A DNA stretch of 64,000 bases, taken from NCBI GenBank assembly GCA_964472305.1, contig CAYYJR010000015.1, positions 1-64,000 of the forward strand. The letters are read 5' to 3'. Source of the stretch: CAYYJR01 sp964472305. GTDB taxonomy: Bacteria; Armatimonadota; Hebobacteria; CAIYQO01. Position 1 is the first letter of the stretch. Each line of letters begins with the position of its first letter. A program made the translations under genes and the position numbers. Below, one piece after another: positions 43,347-50,149 of the stretch. Below the pieces are notes generated by a model. It was not told the origin of the DNA. It saw only the letters and a list, made by a program, of their open reading frames with translations, and ran no database searches.

Positions 43347-43811
43347 CTACCTCCACCACAACACAACGGCGGCAATCGCGCAGCCGATGCGCTCGACTTT
43401 GTGCTCGGACGAAAAAACTAACAGTTCGTCCAGCTCCATCCCGCGTTGGGCGAACCCTTCACGGACCATTCGACTGACGGTGTCCTCTACTGCGGCACGC
43501 GAGCCACCGGTGTTCTCGAAGATCATCCCGTGACCATCCTTGCGCAACCCGATGCCGACTGCCGCGGCGACGATGTCGCCCGGCGTGTCGCTGGTGCGGA
43601 TGGTATAGACCGTCGGCACCAACGCGCCCGGTTCCAGGTCCGGACGCTGTTGCAGCAACGCCGCCTGCGCCGGCACAATGCTGCTGACTTTAATCAGATT
43701 CAGATTGCCAATTCCTGCCTGCAACAGGGCGTTGTCGAAGGCATTCAGCTCGGTTACACCCTCCGCATCCCCCGCGGTAGGCCAGATGCAATTCGGCGTC
43801 GTCCAGCGCAC
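43347..43811 (-). CDS. pdaD: Pyruvoyl-dependent arginine decarboxylase
   Basis: The protein has 154 residues, the normal PdaD length. GVTELNAFDNALLQAGIGNL is the family hallmark. NLIKVSSIVPA holds the Ser at which the proenzyme cleaves to form pyruvoyl. KDGHGMIFENTGGSRAAVED contains the conserved catalytic Glu region. It converts arginine to agmatine, the first step of the operon's pathway. The start is a GTG at 43811 with GAGGAG 8 nt upstream; upstream in-frame sequence would be translated through a terminator hairpin. Expression is probably set by the structured leader described separately. Confidence 0.92.
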   Translation of the reverse strand: MRWTTPNCIWPTAGDAEGVTELNAFDNALLQAGIGNLNLIKVSSIVPAQAALLQQRPDLEPGALVPTVYTIRTSDTPGDIVAAAVGIGLRKDGHGMIFENTGGSRAAVEDTVSRMVREGFAQRGMELDELLVFSSEHKVERIGCAIAAVVLWWR

Positions 43812-43826
43812 GGCACGCTCTCCTCG

Positions 43827-43859
43827 AAAAAAAATCGCCCTCGCGACTCCGCGAAGGCG
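43827..43859 (-). terminator. intrinsic terminator just before the pdaD ribosome site (attenuator hairpin)
   Basis: The minus-strand RNA forms CGCCUUCGCG/CGCGAGGGCG (10 bp, one G-U pair) with a GAGU loop, then A and eight consecutive U. One nt after the U-run comes the GAGGAG site of pdaD. A full terminator inside the operon's own leader implies conditional read-through. Confidence 0.85.
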
Positions 43860-43949
43860 ACACAGGCAGACGAAAGCACCACCCCCAAGCTGGCTCCAGC
43901 CCCGACAGGCCGGCGGCTGGAACTTCAGCCAACCCAAGTCAATGGTGCC

Positions 43950-44009
43950 TTACGTTCTTGTCCTTGTTGTACGCGTTGCGGACTCATAGGACGTCGCAAC
44001 AGAACCCAT
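43950..44009 (-). CDS. 19-codon Thr/Arg-rich leader peptide (candidate)
   Basis: This short frame lies wholly inside the polyamine-operon leader. It reads MGSVATSYESATRTTRTRT and ends TAA. Three Arg codons (CGT, AGG, AGA) alternate with Thr in the last eight codons. The ATG lies about 15 nt after the predicted transcript start, without a clear Shine-Dalgarno. Its position (ahead of competing stems and a terminator) and its arginine content (ahead of an arginine decarboxylase) fit a regulatory leader peptide read by ribosome stalling. Length and GC content mean chance cannot be excluded. Confidence 0.55.
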   Translation of the reverse strand: MGSVATSYESATRTTRTRT

Positions 44010-44031
44010 GGTTGGGTTGCGACAAGCAGAT

Positions 44032-44037
44032 AGTATA
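44032..44037 (-). promoter_or_regulatory. -10 box of the polyamine operon
   Basis: On the minus strand TATACT is preceded by TTCTG. No good -35 box is seen at 17 nt. The position fits a transcript starting at about 44024, exactly at hairpin H1. Confidence 0.5.
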
Positions 44038-44057
44038 CAGAAAAGTGTTATGAAATG

Positions 44058-44095
44058 CTAGTAGTTGTCGGGAAAATCTTCCGTGGCTGACAAGG
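44058..44095 (+). repeat. degenerate partial relative of the 77-nt repeat
   Basis: TAGTTGTCGGGAAAATCTTC followed by CGTGGCTGACAAGG parallels the core of copies A and B (TAGATCGTGGAGGATTGCT then CGTGGCTGGCAAGG) with one indel, in the same orientation. It sits between the divergent polyamine operon and esterase gene, close to both start regions. Confidence 0.45.
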
Positions 44096-44138
44096 AACGG
44101 CGCTAGAATGGGTGACGAAACCCCTGGGAGGATGAATC

Positions 44139-44999
44139 ATGCACCGAAAATGGTTCACCGTGCTGCTGTTGTGCCTGGTGTGGTGTACGGGAGCGCTGGG
44201 TCAGGCGCTTGCACCGGAAGGTGAAATCGAAGGCATTCGTGAACTGACATATCGCACAATCGCCGGGAAAGCGCTGGCATTGGATGTTTTCCGCCCAGCG
44301 ACACAAGAGGCACCGGTGCCGGTCATTCTCGTCATTCACGGCGGCCCCTGGCTGAGCGGCGAACGCGGCACGATCTATCCCCTCGCCCACCGTCTCGCGG
44401 CAGCCGGCTATGCCGTCGTTACCCCCGATTACCGACTGGCGCCGGAATATGTCTTCCCCGCACCGCTGGATGACTTGCGCGCCGCCGCGCACTGGGTGCG
44501 TGAACACGCCGAGACTTACCACTTTAACTTGCACCGGTTCTTCGTGTTGGGCGTCTCCGCCGGCGGGCAACTGGCCGACCTGCTGGCGCTGCAACCCGCG
44601 CCAGGCGCGCCGCCCGCCCGCGGCCTGATTACACTGGCGGCGCCGACCGATTTCACCGTGCGCCTGCCCAGCCTGAAAGCCGCGGTGGCGCTGCAGCTCT
44701 ATCTCGGCGCGGATCGGGACGAACATCCCGATCGCTACCGCGCTGCCTCACCCATCACCTACGTCTCGCCTGCCAGCCCCCCGTCGCTCATCATGCACGG
44801 CGCGGATGATCCTTTCGTCCCACCCGCGCAATCCACGGCGCTGGCCGCGGCACTGCGCGCCAAACAGATTTCCGTCATCCTGCGCATCTTCCCGGGAATG
44901 GGCCACGAAATGCCGTCGCTGAATTCCCCGGCGGGACAGCAGATCGTGAGCAGCATATTGCTCTTCCTCGCCTCCGACGGCACGCCGGTTGAGCCATAA
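44139..44999 (+). CDS. Exported alpha/beta-hydrolase (esterase/lipase-like)
   Basis: The protein has 286 residues. A signal peptide (MHRKWFTVLLLCLVWCTGALG) directs it to the periplasm. VILVIHGGPWLSGERG is the HGGxW oxyanion motif. FFVLGVSAGGQLADLLAL is the nucleophile elbow (GxSAGG). LIMHGADDPFVPPAQS supplies the catalytic Asp and GMGHEMPSL the His. This matches the BD-FAE/hormone-sensitive-lipase group, which often removes acyl groups from polysaccharides. It has a TAGAAT box about 30 nt upstream and GGGAGG 7 nt before the ATG. It is divergent from the polyamine operon. Substrate is unknown. Confidence 0.85.
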   Translation: MHRKWFTVLLLCLVWCTGALGQALAPEGEIEGIRELTYRTIAGKALALDVFRPATQEAPVPVILVIHGGPWLSGERGTIYPLAHRLAAAGYAVVTPDYRLAPEYVFPAPLDDLRAAAHWVREHAETYHFNLHRFFVLGVSAGGQLADLLALQPAPGAPPARGLITLAAPTDFTVRLPSLKAAVALQLYLGADRDEHPDRYRAASPITYVSPASPPSLIMHGADDPFVPPAQSTALAAALRAKQISVILRIFPGMGHEMPSLNSPAGQQIVSSILLFLASDGTPVEP

Positions 45000-45085
45000 T
45001 TATCCCGGCGGCCACCGGATTCCCCGCCATCCTGATGCTCGTATACACTTTCAACGCAACCCGCCGATATTTGCGCGGAAAGCTA

Positions 45086-45114
45086 TTGACGCCGCCCGGC
45101 AATTTCCCTATACT
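45086..45114 (+). promoter_or_regulatory. promoter of the tRNA pair
   Basis: TTGACG, 17 nt, TATACT, about 85 nt before the first tRNA. A strong promoter suits stable-RNA genes. Confidence 0.7.
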
Positions 45115-45198
45115 TATGCACGTTGCCAGGGGCGGTGCCCATCGGCGGGTTCCGTCGTGATCACTGTGGGCACGCTCTCACCGGCACGTTGTGCGCGT

Positions 45199-45274
<76 letters not shown>

Positions 45275-45295
45275 TACGTTCGTTGTGTTCGGCGC

Positions 45296-45374
45296 GGAGC
45301 CGTGGTGTAGCCTGGTCTAACACACTAGACTGTCACTCTAGAGATCGCGGGTTCAAATCCCGTCGGCTCCGCCA
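45296..45374 (+). tRNA. tRNA-Asp (anticodon GTC)
   Basis: Acceptor GGAGCCG pairs with CGGCTCC, the anticodon stem is CTAGA/TCTAG around loop CTGTCAC with GTC at 45332-45334, and the T-arm is GCGGG/CCCGT. The 3' CCA is encoded. It lies 21 nt after tRNA-Trp and is probably cotranscribed. Confidence 0.97.
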
Positions 45375-45452
45375 CCCCCTTCTTCCCCTCTTGTGAGAAT
45401 TACTATGATCCTATCATTGCTGACCACCTTTCGCCGCGCGTGGAGTAGGCGC

Positions 45453-46598
45453 ATGTCTCTGCCAGCTCTCGTCGCGTTGCTGCTATTACCGTTGGTCATT
45501 CACGGTCAATCCGGTGAAGCGGTGGGCACGCTCGGTCCGATACTGGGCAACCTGACCGCCACCTCGGTGCAAATTTCCTGGCGCGACGGTACGCCGCCGG
45601 CTCACGGCATTTTGTACGCGGGGAAACGCTTTGCCGGCACAGAACAGGACGGCTATCGCCGGGTGACGCTGGAACGCCTGACGCCGGATACCGATTACAC
45701 CTATACCTTCGACAACGGGAAGACGAAGCGTGATTACACGTTTCACACTCCACCTGCCATGCCGACCGCATTCACCTTCGCTGTCTACGGCGATTCGCGC
45801 ACCGGCGTGGAGACACACCGCAAGGTGGTCGCCGCCGTGCAGCGGCTGCACCCGCGTTTCGTTATCAATACCGGCGATATTGTGACCAATGGCGAAAAGC
45901 TGGCGGATTGGGAGCCGTTCTTCGCCGCCGCTGCACCGCTGACGGGCAGCATGCCATATTATGTCGCCGCTGGAAACCACGAGAAGAATGCCGATGCCTT
46001 TTTCCGCTTGTTTCCCGGCGCACCAGGGCAAGGTGAGAAGCAGCGCGAGTGGTACGCGGTCACCCATGGCAACCTGCGCGTGATCGTGCTGAACAGCACG
46101 CGCAATGTCGAGGTGCAGCGTGATTGGCTTGATCAATACCTGACCGCCCACGCCGGTGAGGCGCGTTGGACGGTGGTCGCCTTCCACTACCCACCTTTCT
46201 CATCGAGCAGTCGCAATGGGGATGCACAGATGCGCAAGGAATGGGTGCCGGTGCTCCAGCGCCATCGGGTAGATGCGGTATTCCTCGGGCACGACCATTT
46301 TTACGAACGCAGCGAGAACGATGGCATCCCGTATATCATCTGCGGCGGCGGAGGAGCGCCGCTGTACGCACCCAACACAAAGCCCAATCCGCGACAGCGT
46401 TATGCAGAACGCACCGCGCATTACCTGCGCGTGGACGTGACCGAGACGTCGTTGCGCATCCGTATGTTCCGTCTGGACGGCACGGTCGGCGACGAGGTGC
46501 TGCTGAAGAAATCGACCGCGGTGAATCGAATCCGGGGACGCGGTCAGTCTGCCGCCGTGCCGACATGCAGCACGATAATGCCGCCCAGCAACGTGTAA
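45453..46598 (+). CDS. Exported metallophosphoesterase (purple acid phosphatase-like)
   Basis: The protein has 381 residues. After a signal peptide (MSLPALVALLLLPLVIHG) comes a fibronectin-III-like domain (residues about 25-105, ending in YTFDNGKTKRDYTFHTPP). A calcineurin-type core follows: VYGDSRTG, FVINTGDIVTNG, VAAGNHEKN, VVAFHYPPFS and FLGHDHFYER. These supply the Asp/Asn/His ligands of a dinuclear metal site. It should hydrolyse phosphomonoesters or diesters in the periplasm. The ATG at 45453 has GGAG upstream; alternatives at 45393 (GTG) and 45405 would precede the signal peptide. Its last 55 nt overlap the convergent ubiE gene. Confidence 0.88.
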   Translation: MSLPALVALLLLPLVIHGQSGEAVGTLGPILGNLTATSVQISWRDGTPPAHGILYAGKRFAGTEQDGYRRVTLERLTPDTDYTYTFDNGKTKRDYTFHTPPAMPTAFTFAVYGDSRTGVETHRKVVAAVQRLHPRFVINTGDIVTNGEKLADWEPFFAAAAPLTGSMPYYVAAGNHEKNADAFFRLFPGAPGQGEKQREWYAVTHGNLRVIVLNSTRNVEVQRDWLDQYLTAHAGEARWTVVAFHYPPFSSSSRNGDAQMRKEWVPVLQRHRVDAVFLGHDHFYERSENDGIPYIICGGGGAPLYAPNTKPNPRQRYAERTAHYLRVDVTETSLRIRMFRLDGTVGDEVLLKKSTAVNRIRGRGQSAAVPTCSTIMPPSNV

Positions 46599-47263
46599 TA
46601 GCGCACGTCGCACAATCCTGCGCGTCGCATGATATCGGCAACCTTGGTGGGATCGGGATAACGCCGCACTGATTCCGGCAGGTAACGATAGGCCGCCGGA
46701 TCCGCGCCCAACAGGCGGGCGCACAACGCGGGCACGCGGAAAAAGTAACGGAAGAAGAGTTGCGCCAGCCACGGCGCGGTGGGCCGCGAAATCTCCAGCG
46801 AGACAATACGGCCGCCCGGCACGGCCACGCGGCGCATCTCGGCGTAGAGCGTATCCAGGCTGGCAACATTGCGATTCCCGAACGCGATGGTCACCGCGTC
46901 GAACTGCCCGGCTGGAAACGGCAGTGCCAGCGCGTCACCCTGCACAAGGGCGATCTCCCGCCCTACCCGCTCGCGCGCCGCCGCCAGCATCAACCCGCTG
47001 GCATCCAGCCCGATCACCCGCGCCCCGCGACGCGCCAACTCGCGCGAGACGTCGCCAGTGCCGCAGCACAGATCGAGACAGCGCGCGCCAGGTCCGATGT
47101 CGCACAACGCGGCCAGCCGCCGCCGCCACCCGCGATCCATCCCCAGGCTCATCACCCGGTTTAACAGGTCGTATCGGTAGGCGATGGCATCGAACATGGC
47201 ACGATTCGTTCGCGCTTTTTCGCGCCGACCGGCATCGGTGGCGGGGTATTGCATGTCAGGCAT
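46544..47263 (-). CDS. ubiE: UbiE/MenG-type quinone methyltransferase
   Basis: The protein has 239 residues. MFDAIAYRYDLLNRVMSLGM is the family N-terminal signature. CLDLCCGTGDVSRELA is the SAM-binding motif I, and DAVTIAFGNRNVASLDTLYA is motif II/III including the GxRN signature of UbiE. It methylates demethylmenaquinone (or the ubiquinone precursor); menaquinone is more likely in this kind of organism. Start codons at 47263 and 47254 are both possible after AGGTGG; the former overlaps the kinase stop by 8 nt. It is the last gene of an overlapping three-gene unit. Confidence 0.9.
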   Translation of the reverse strand: MPDMQYPATDAGRREKARTNRAMFDAIAYRYDLLNRVMSLGMDRGWRRRLAALCDIGPGARCLDLCCGTGDVSRELARRGARVIGLDASGLMLAAARERVGREIALVQGDALALPFPAGQFDAVTIAFGNRNVASLDTLYAEMRRVAVPGGRIVSLEISRPTAPWLAQLFFRYFFRVPALCARLLGADPAAYRYLPESVRRYPDPTKVADIMRRAGLCDVRYYTLLGGIIVLHVGTAAD

Positions 47264-48365
47264 CATCCACCTGCCAATCATCGGACGGGAAGCCGAACGC
47301 GGTCAACGCCAGTTGCCGTTCCGCTTGCAGCGCGGCCCGGCGCCCGGCACGCGTGGCCAGCGCTGGCGCGACACCCGCGCGCGGAAAGGCCGGCAGTTCG
47401 GCGCGCAGCACGTTGAAAAAAGTCGCGCCGAACGTTTCACCCGCGCGATTAGTATCCGTCGGACCGACGTGCGGGACAGCGGGAATCATCAGATGCTCAC
47501 CCCCACACAGCACCAGACTGTCGCGCGGTCCGTCGGTGATGGAGATAACCGGCACGGCCTTCGCCAGGCGTTCGCGACCGTCCAGATGCGCCCACTCCAG
47601 CGCGTTCAGCGTGAGGTAATGAATGCCGGCGGCGAGGTCAGCCAGCGGAACCGCGGTGTCGCTCACATTGCGCATGGCGGGCGCGCACATCACCGGTACA
47701 TCCGTGCGCCAGCGAAGCACCTCCGCCAGTAGCGCGTTGGGTGCGCCGCAAAAAACCAGGGCTCCCGCATCGGCCACCAGCGCGTGGTCTTCCGCGGTCA
47801 AGCGCCAGCGCGTCATCGCCTGACGCACCCCAATGGCCAGCTTATCGCCGTAGGGTGAAAGCAGCAGCAGGCTGGTATCGCTGGCGCATTCCGCCAACAG
47901 CGACGGCACGGCAGGGATCTGATGGTAGGCCAGCGCGGCCAGCACTTCGCACCCCACCGCGTCCGGGGCGCCGCCCAACGGCATGCGCAACACACCGCCC
48001 AGCGCCTTCGCGTACCCCGCGCCCATGCCGCCCAACTGGCGATCGCAACGCACGGCGCCGAAAGTTTGCGCTACGGTCTGCCGCGTCTCACCGCCCAGCA
48101 GGCGCGCCAGCACCGGCTCGCACAGCGTACAGGTGACGGCAGGCACGCGCGCCGGCGCGGGATCGATCATGAGCCGGTCGCCCGTGGGTCCCTGGATGCA
48201 CAGCCGATCATCGTCGCGCGCGGTTACGTCGGCGGCGGGCAGGCTCTGATCGAGGACGTGCAGCCCGGAATCGTCGACTGCCTGCGCCAGCAACGGGCGG
48301 TCGACCTCCACCACCACGTCGAGATACGCGGGGCCGAAGACCAGACAGCGGTGGTCATTTCCCAT
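47256..48365 (-). CDS. PfkB-family carbohydrate kinase, divergent
   Basis: The protein has 369 residues. RQLGGMGAGYAKALGGVLRM fits the first ribokinase signature (GG..xN-like). A substrate loop and lid follow, then PTDTNRAGETFGATFFNVLR near residue 310. In typical PfkB kinases this segment is DTxGAGD, with the last Asp as catalytic base; here it reads RAGE, so Arg replaces the first Gly and Glu the Asp. The enzyme may be altered or belong to a subfamily with Glu. The substrate is unknown. It overlaps the GNAT gene by 11 nt and the ubiE gene by 8 nt. Confidence 0.7.
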   Translation of the reverse strand: MGNDHRCLVFGPAYLDVVVEVDRPLLAQAVDDSGLHVLDQSLPAADVTARDDDRLCIQGPTGDRLMIDPAPARVPAVTCTLCEPVLARLLGGETRQTVAQTFGAVRCDRQLGGMGAGYAKALGGVLRMPLGGAPDAVGCEVLAALAYHQIPAVPSLLAECASDTSLLLLSPYGDKLAIGVRQAMTRWRLTAEDHALVADAGALVFCGAPNALLAEVLRWRTDVPVMCAPAMRNVSDTAVPLADLAAGIHYLTLNALEWAHLDGRERLAKAVPVISITDGPRDSLVLCGGEHLMIPAVPHVGPTDTNRAGETFGATFFNVLRAELPAFPRAGVAPALATRAGRRAALQAERQLALTAFGFPSDDWQVDDA

Positions 48366-48885
48366 GGCGTTCCGGAATTGCCGCCAGCGATTCCAGCGGA
48401 TCGGCCGGCGCCGGGGTGGGATTATCCAGTACTTGCCGTGTCATGGCAATTTCGGTGCAGTTGGAGAATTTCGGGCAGCGGATGCACTCGCTCCACACCT
48501 TGCGCGGCAGGGTGGCGCGATCGACCTCGACGAAGCCTTGCGCGCGGAAGAATTCCGGACGGTACGTCAGGCAGAACAGCGTGGCGACGCCCAATACGCG
48601 GGCGTCCTCGATGCAGGCGCTCACCAGTCGCTGCCCGTAACCCCGCCGTTGGCAGTGTTCGGCCACCGCCACGCTCTTCAACTCGGCCAGGTTCGCCCAG
48701 TTGATATGCACGGCGGCACAGCCGACAATCTCGTCCTCTTCCTCGAGGATAACAAAGTCGCGAATATTCTCATATAATTCGTGCAATGCGCGGGGGAGCA
48801 TTTCATCGCGCTCGGCAAAGCGATTGATCAGCCGTTGCATCGATACCACATCCGCCACCCGCGCACGTCTGAGCTGTGCGGTCAT
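48355..48885 (-). CDS. GNAT N-acetyltransferase, small ArgA-like (N-acetylglutamate synthase type)
   Basis: The protein has 176 residues. LRRARVADVVSMQRLINRFA opens the GNAT fold, with ELKSVAVAEHCQRRGYGQRL as the acetyl-CoA-binding R/Q-x-x-G-x-G/A block. YRPEFFRAQGFVEVDRATLP and ECIRCPKFSNCTEIAM follow. The latter cysteine-containing segment is characteristic of the short ArgA-type synthases. The inferred role is N-acetylation of glutamate at the start of arginine synthesis. The ATG has no Shine-Dalgarno but lies 6 nt after a TGGTACAAT box, pointing to a leaderless mRNA. It begins a unit with the PfkB kinase and ubiE. Confidence 0.75.
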   Translation of the reverse strand: MTAQLRRARVADVVSMQRLINRFAERDEMLPRALHELYENIRDFVILEEEDEIVGCAAVHINWANLAELKSVAVAEHCQRRGYGQRLVSACIEDARVLGVATLFCLTYRPEFFRAQGFVEVDRATLPRKVWSECIRCPKFSNCTEIAMTRQVLDNPTPAPADPLESLAAIPERHGK

Positions 48886-48891
48886 AGGCGT

Positions 48892-48900
48892 ATTGTACCA
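48892..48900 (-). promoter_or_regulatory. extended -10 promoter of the GNAT-PfkB-ubiE unit
   Basis: On the minus strand the sequence reads TGGTACAAT, 6 nt before the ATG at 48885. No obvious -35 box is present, and the leader would be almost absent. Confidence 0.55.
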
Positions 48901-48942
48901 GAAAACGCGTGCGGACTGGTAGACGCCGTGCCGATGACGCGC

Positions 48943-49023
48943 CCGGCGGTCAACCATTGAGCGGCAGTGAGCTGTCCCGTGTTATCGGCACAGCGCACGC
49001 GACGCCCGACAGTTGACCGCCGG
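48943..49023. repeat. 11-bp inverted repeat between two minus-strand units
   Basis: The arms CCGGCGGTCAA (48943-48953) and TTGACCGCCGG (49013-49023) are perfect and 59 nt apart. They lie after the Gfo/Idh gene and before the GNAT promoter. They may be an operator pair, remnant element ends or a long-loop hairpin. GGCGGTCAACCA recurs at about 54634 outside any gene. Confidence 0.4.
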
Positions 49024-49050
49024 AAAATTCCCTACCGGGATGTCGCGCGG

Positions 49051-50070
49051 TTAGTGCACCGCCGCGGCCAGCGTGACCGGCTTGCCGGTCAGCACTGATT
49101 CGCGTTCTGCTTCCAGGATACGCACCGATTCGCGCGCGTCCAGCGGGGTGACCACGTCCGGGCGCTTGCCCTGTTCGATGCAGGCGAGGAAATACTCGAT
49201 TTCACGGCTGTAGCCATCGCCTTCGGGCAGCGCGGGGGTGAACGCTTCGCCATCTTCGGGATAGACCACCATGCCACCGCGCGTGGCGGCGAACTCTACG
49301 GTAGCCTTTTCCATGCGCACCAGATATTCCATACGGAAGGGGAACTTGGCTGGGTAGTTCCACCCGCCTTCGGCGGTGATGATGGCATCGTTGCCGTAGC
49401 GATAGCGGGTGTTTACCTGGCTGATGCCGAACGTATCGGCGACGCCGGTCGCTTCCACCTGCTCTGGCATGCCCCACACATAGGCGATGTAGTCGATGTC
49501 ATGCACGTGCAGGTCCTGTATTGCACCGCCGCTACGGGCGGGATCGAGCAGCCAGTTTTCCGACGACCACGTGGGCAGCGGCGAGAGGCGAGTGAAGGCG
49601 GCGGTGATGACGCGACCGTATTGACCGCCGTCGATCATCTCCTTCAACACCGCGTATTCCGGCCAGAAGCGAATGCAGTGCGCAATCATCAGCGAGCGGT
49701 TTGCCGCTTTGGCAGCGGCGATCACCTGGTCGCACTCCGCCACTGTCATCGCCATCGGCTTCTCGCACAACACATGCTTGCCCGCCTCCAGCGCGGCGAT
49801 AGCCACGCGGGCGTGCAGATAGGTGGGAAGGCAGATATCCACCACTTCCACCGCGGGATCCGCGAGCAGGTCGCGGTAATCGGTATACGCCTTCGCGTCA
49901 ATCGGCTGGGCGTCGCCGCCGCCGATGTTAATGGTCACGTTACCGCGCCCCGCGGCGCGTTCAGGAATCTTATCGCACAACGCGATTACGTTGGCGCTGC
50001 TCACCCGGCGATGGGTGCTCAGGTGTACGCTGGCGATGCCGCCGACGCCGATTATGCCGATATTGATCAT
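49051..50070 (-). CDS. Gfo/Idh/MocA-family oxidoreductase
   Basis: The protein has 339 residues. MINIGIIGVGGIASVHLSTH is the Rossmann GxGGIAxxH start, and VLCEKPMAMTVAECDQVI carries the EKP motif. CIRFWPEYAVLKEMIDGGQY and GGAIQDLHVHDIDYIAYVWG (DxxxHDID) match the myo-inositol 2-dehydrogenase-like group. It is an NAD(P)-dependent cytoplasmic sugar/cyclitol dehydrogenase. GAGGTG lies 4 nt before the ATG. It follows the TIM-barrel gene by 79 nt, and the two probably act on the same sugar derivative. Confidence 0.9.
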   Translation of the reverse strand: MINIGIIGVGGIASVHLSTHRRVSSANVIALCDKIPERAAGRGNVTINIGGGDAQPIDAKAYTDYRDLLADPAVEVVDICLPTYLHARVAIAALEAGKHVLCEKPMAMTVAECDQVIAAAKAANRSLMIAHCIRFWPEYAVLKEMIDGGQYGRVITAAFTRLSPLPTWSSENWLLDPARSGGAIQDLHVHDIDYIAYVWGMPEQVEATGVADTFGISQVNTRYRYGNDAIITAEGGWNYPAKFPFRMEYLVRMEKATVEFAATRGGMVVYPEDGEAFTPALPEGDGYSREIEYFLACIEQGKRPDVVTPLDARESVRILEAERESVLTGKPVTLAAAVH

Positions 50071-50149
50071 CTTTCACCTCGCAGAGTCACGAACAGGTTG
50101 ATGGCTTTCCCCGTGTCGGGCGATGCCGGGATTGGGGTTCGCCGCTTGC

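Larger units (their letters stand above)
43812..44024 (-). promoter_or_regulatory. structured 5' leader of the polyamine operon (candidate attenuator)
   Basis: From a probable start near 44024 the leader folds into several competing stems. H1 (43993-44023) pairs GTCGCAA with TTGCGAC and contains an inner CCCA/TGGG stem. P2 (43975-44000) pairs GTTGCGAC with GTCCGCAAC using part of H1. A long-range 8-bp helix pairs 44012-44019 (CAACCCAA in RNA order) with 43930-43937 (TTGGGTTG) and also excludes H1. Lower down, 43895-43921 and 43915-43930 form two mutually exclusive stems. A terminator ends the leader next to the pdaD Shine-Dalgarno. Such alternatives are typical of attenuators and riboswitches. 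I cannot match it to a named class. Confidence 0.7.

Noticed and set aside
43812..44024. Polyamine leader as a known ykkC/guanidine or SAM riboswitch
   Set aside because: I could not find the conserved core sequences I remember for those classes. A covariance search would be needed, so no class name is given.
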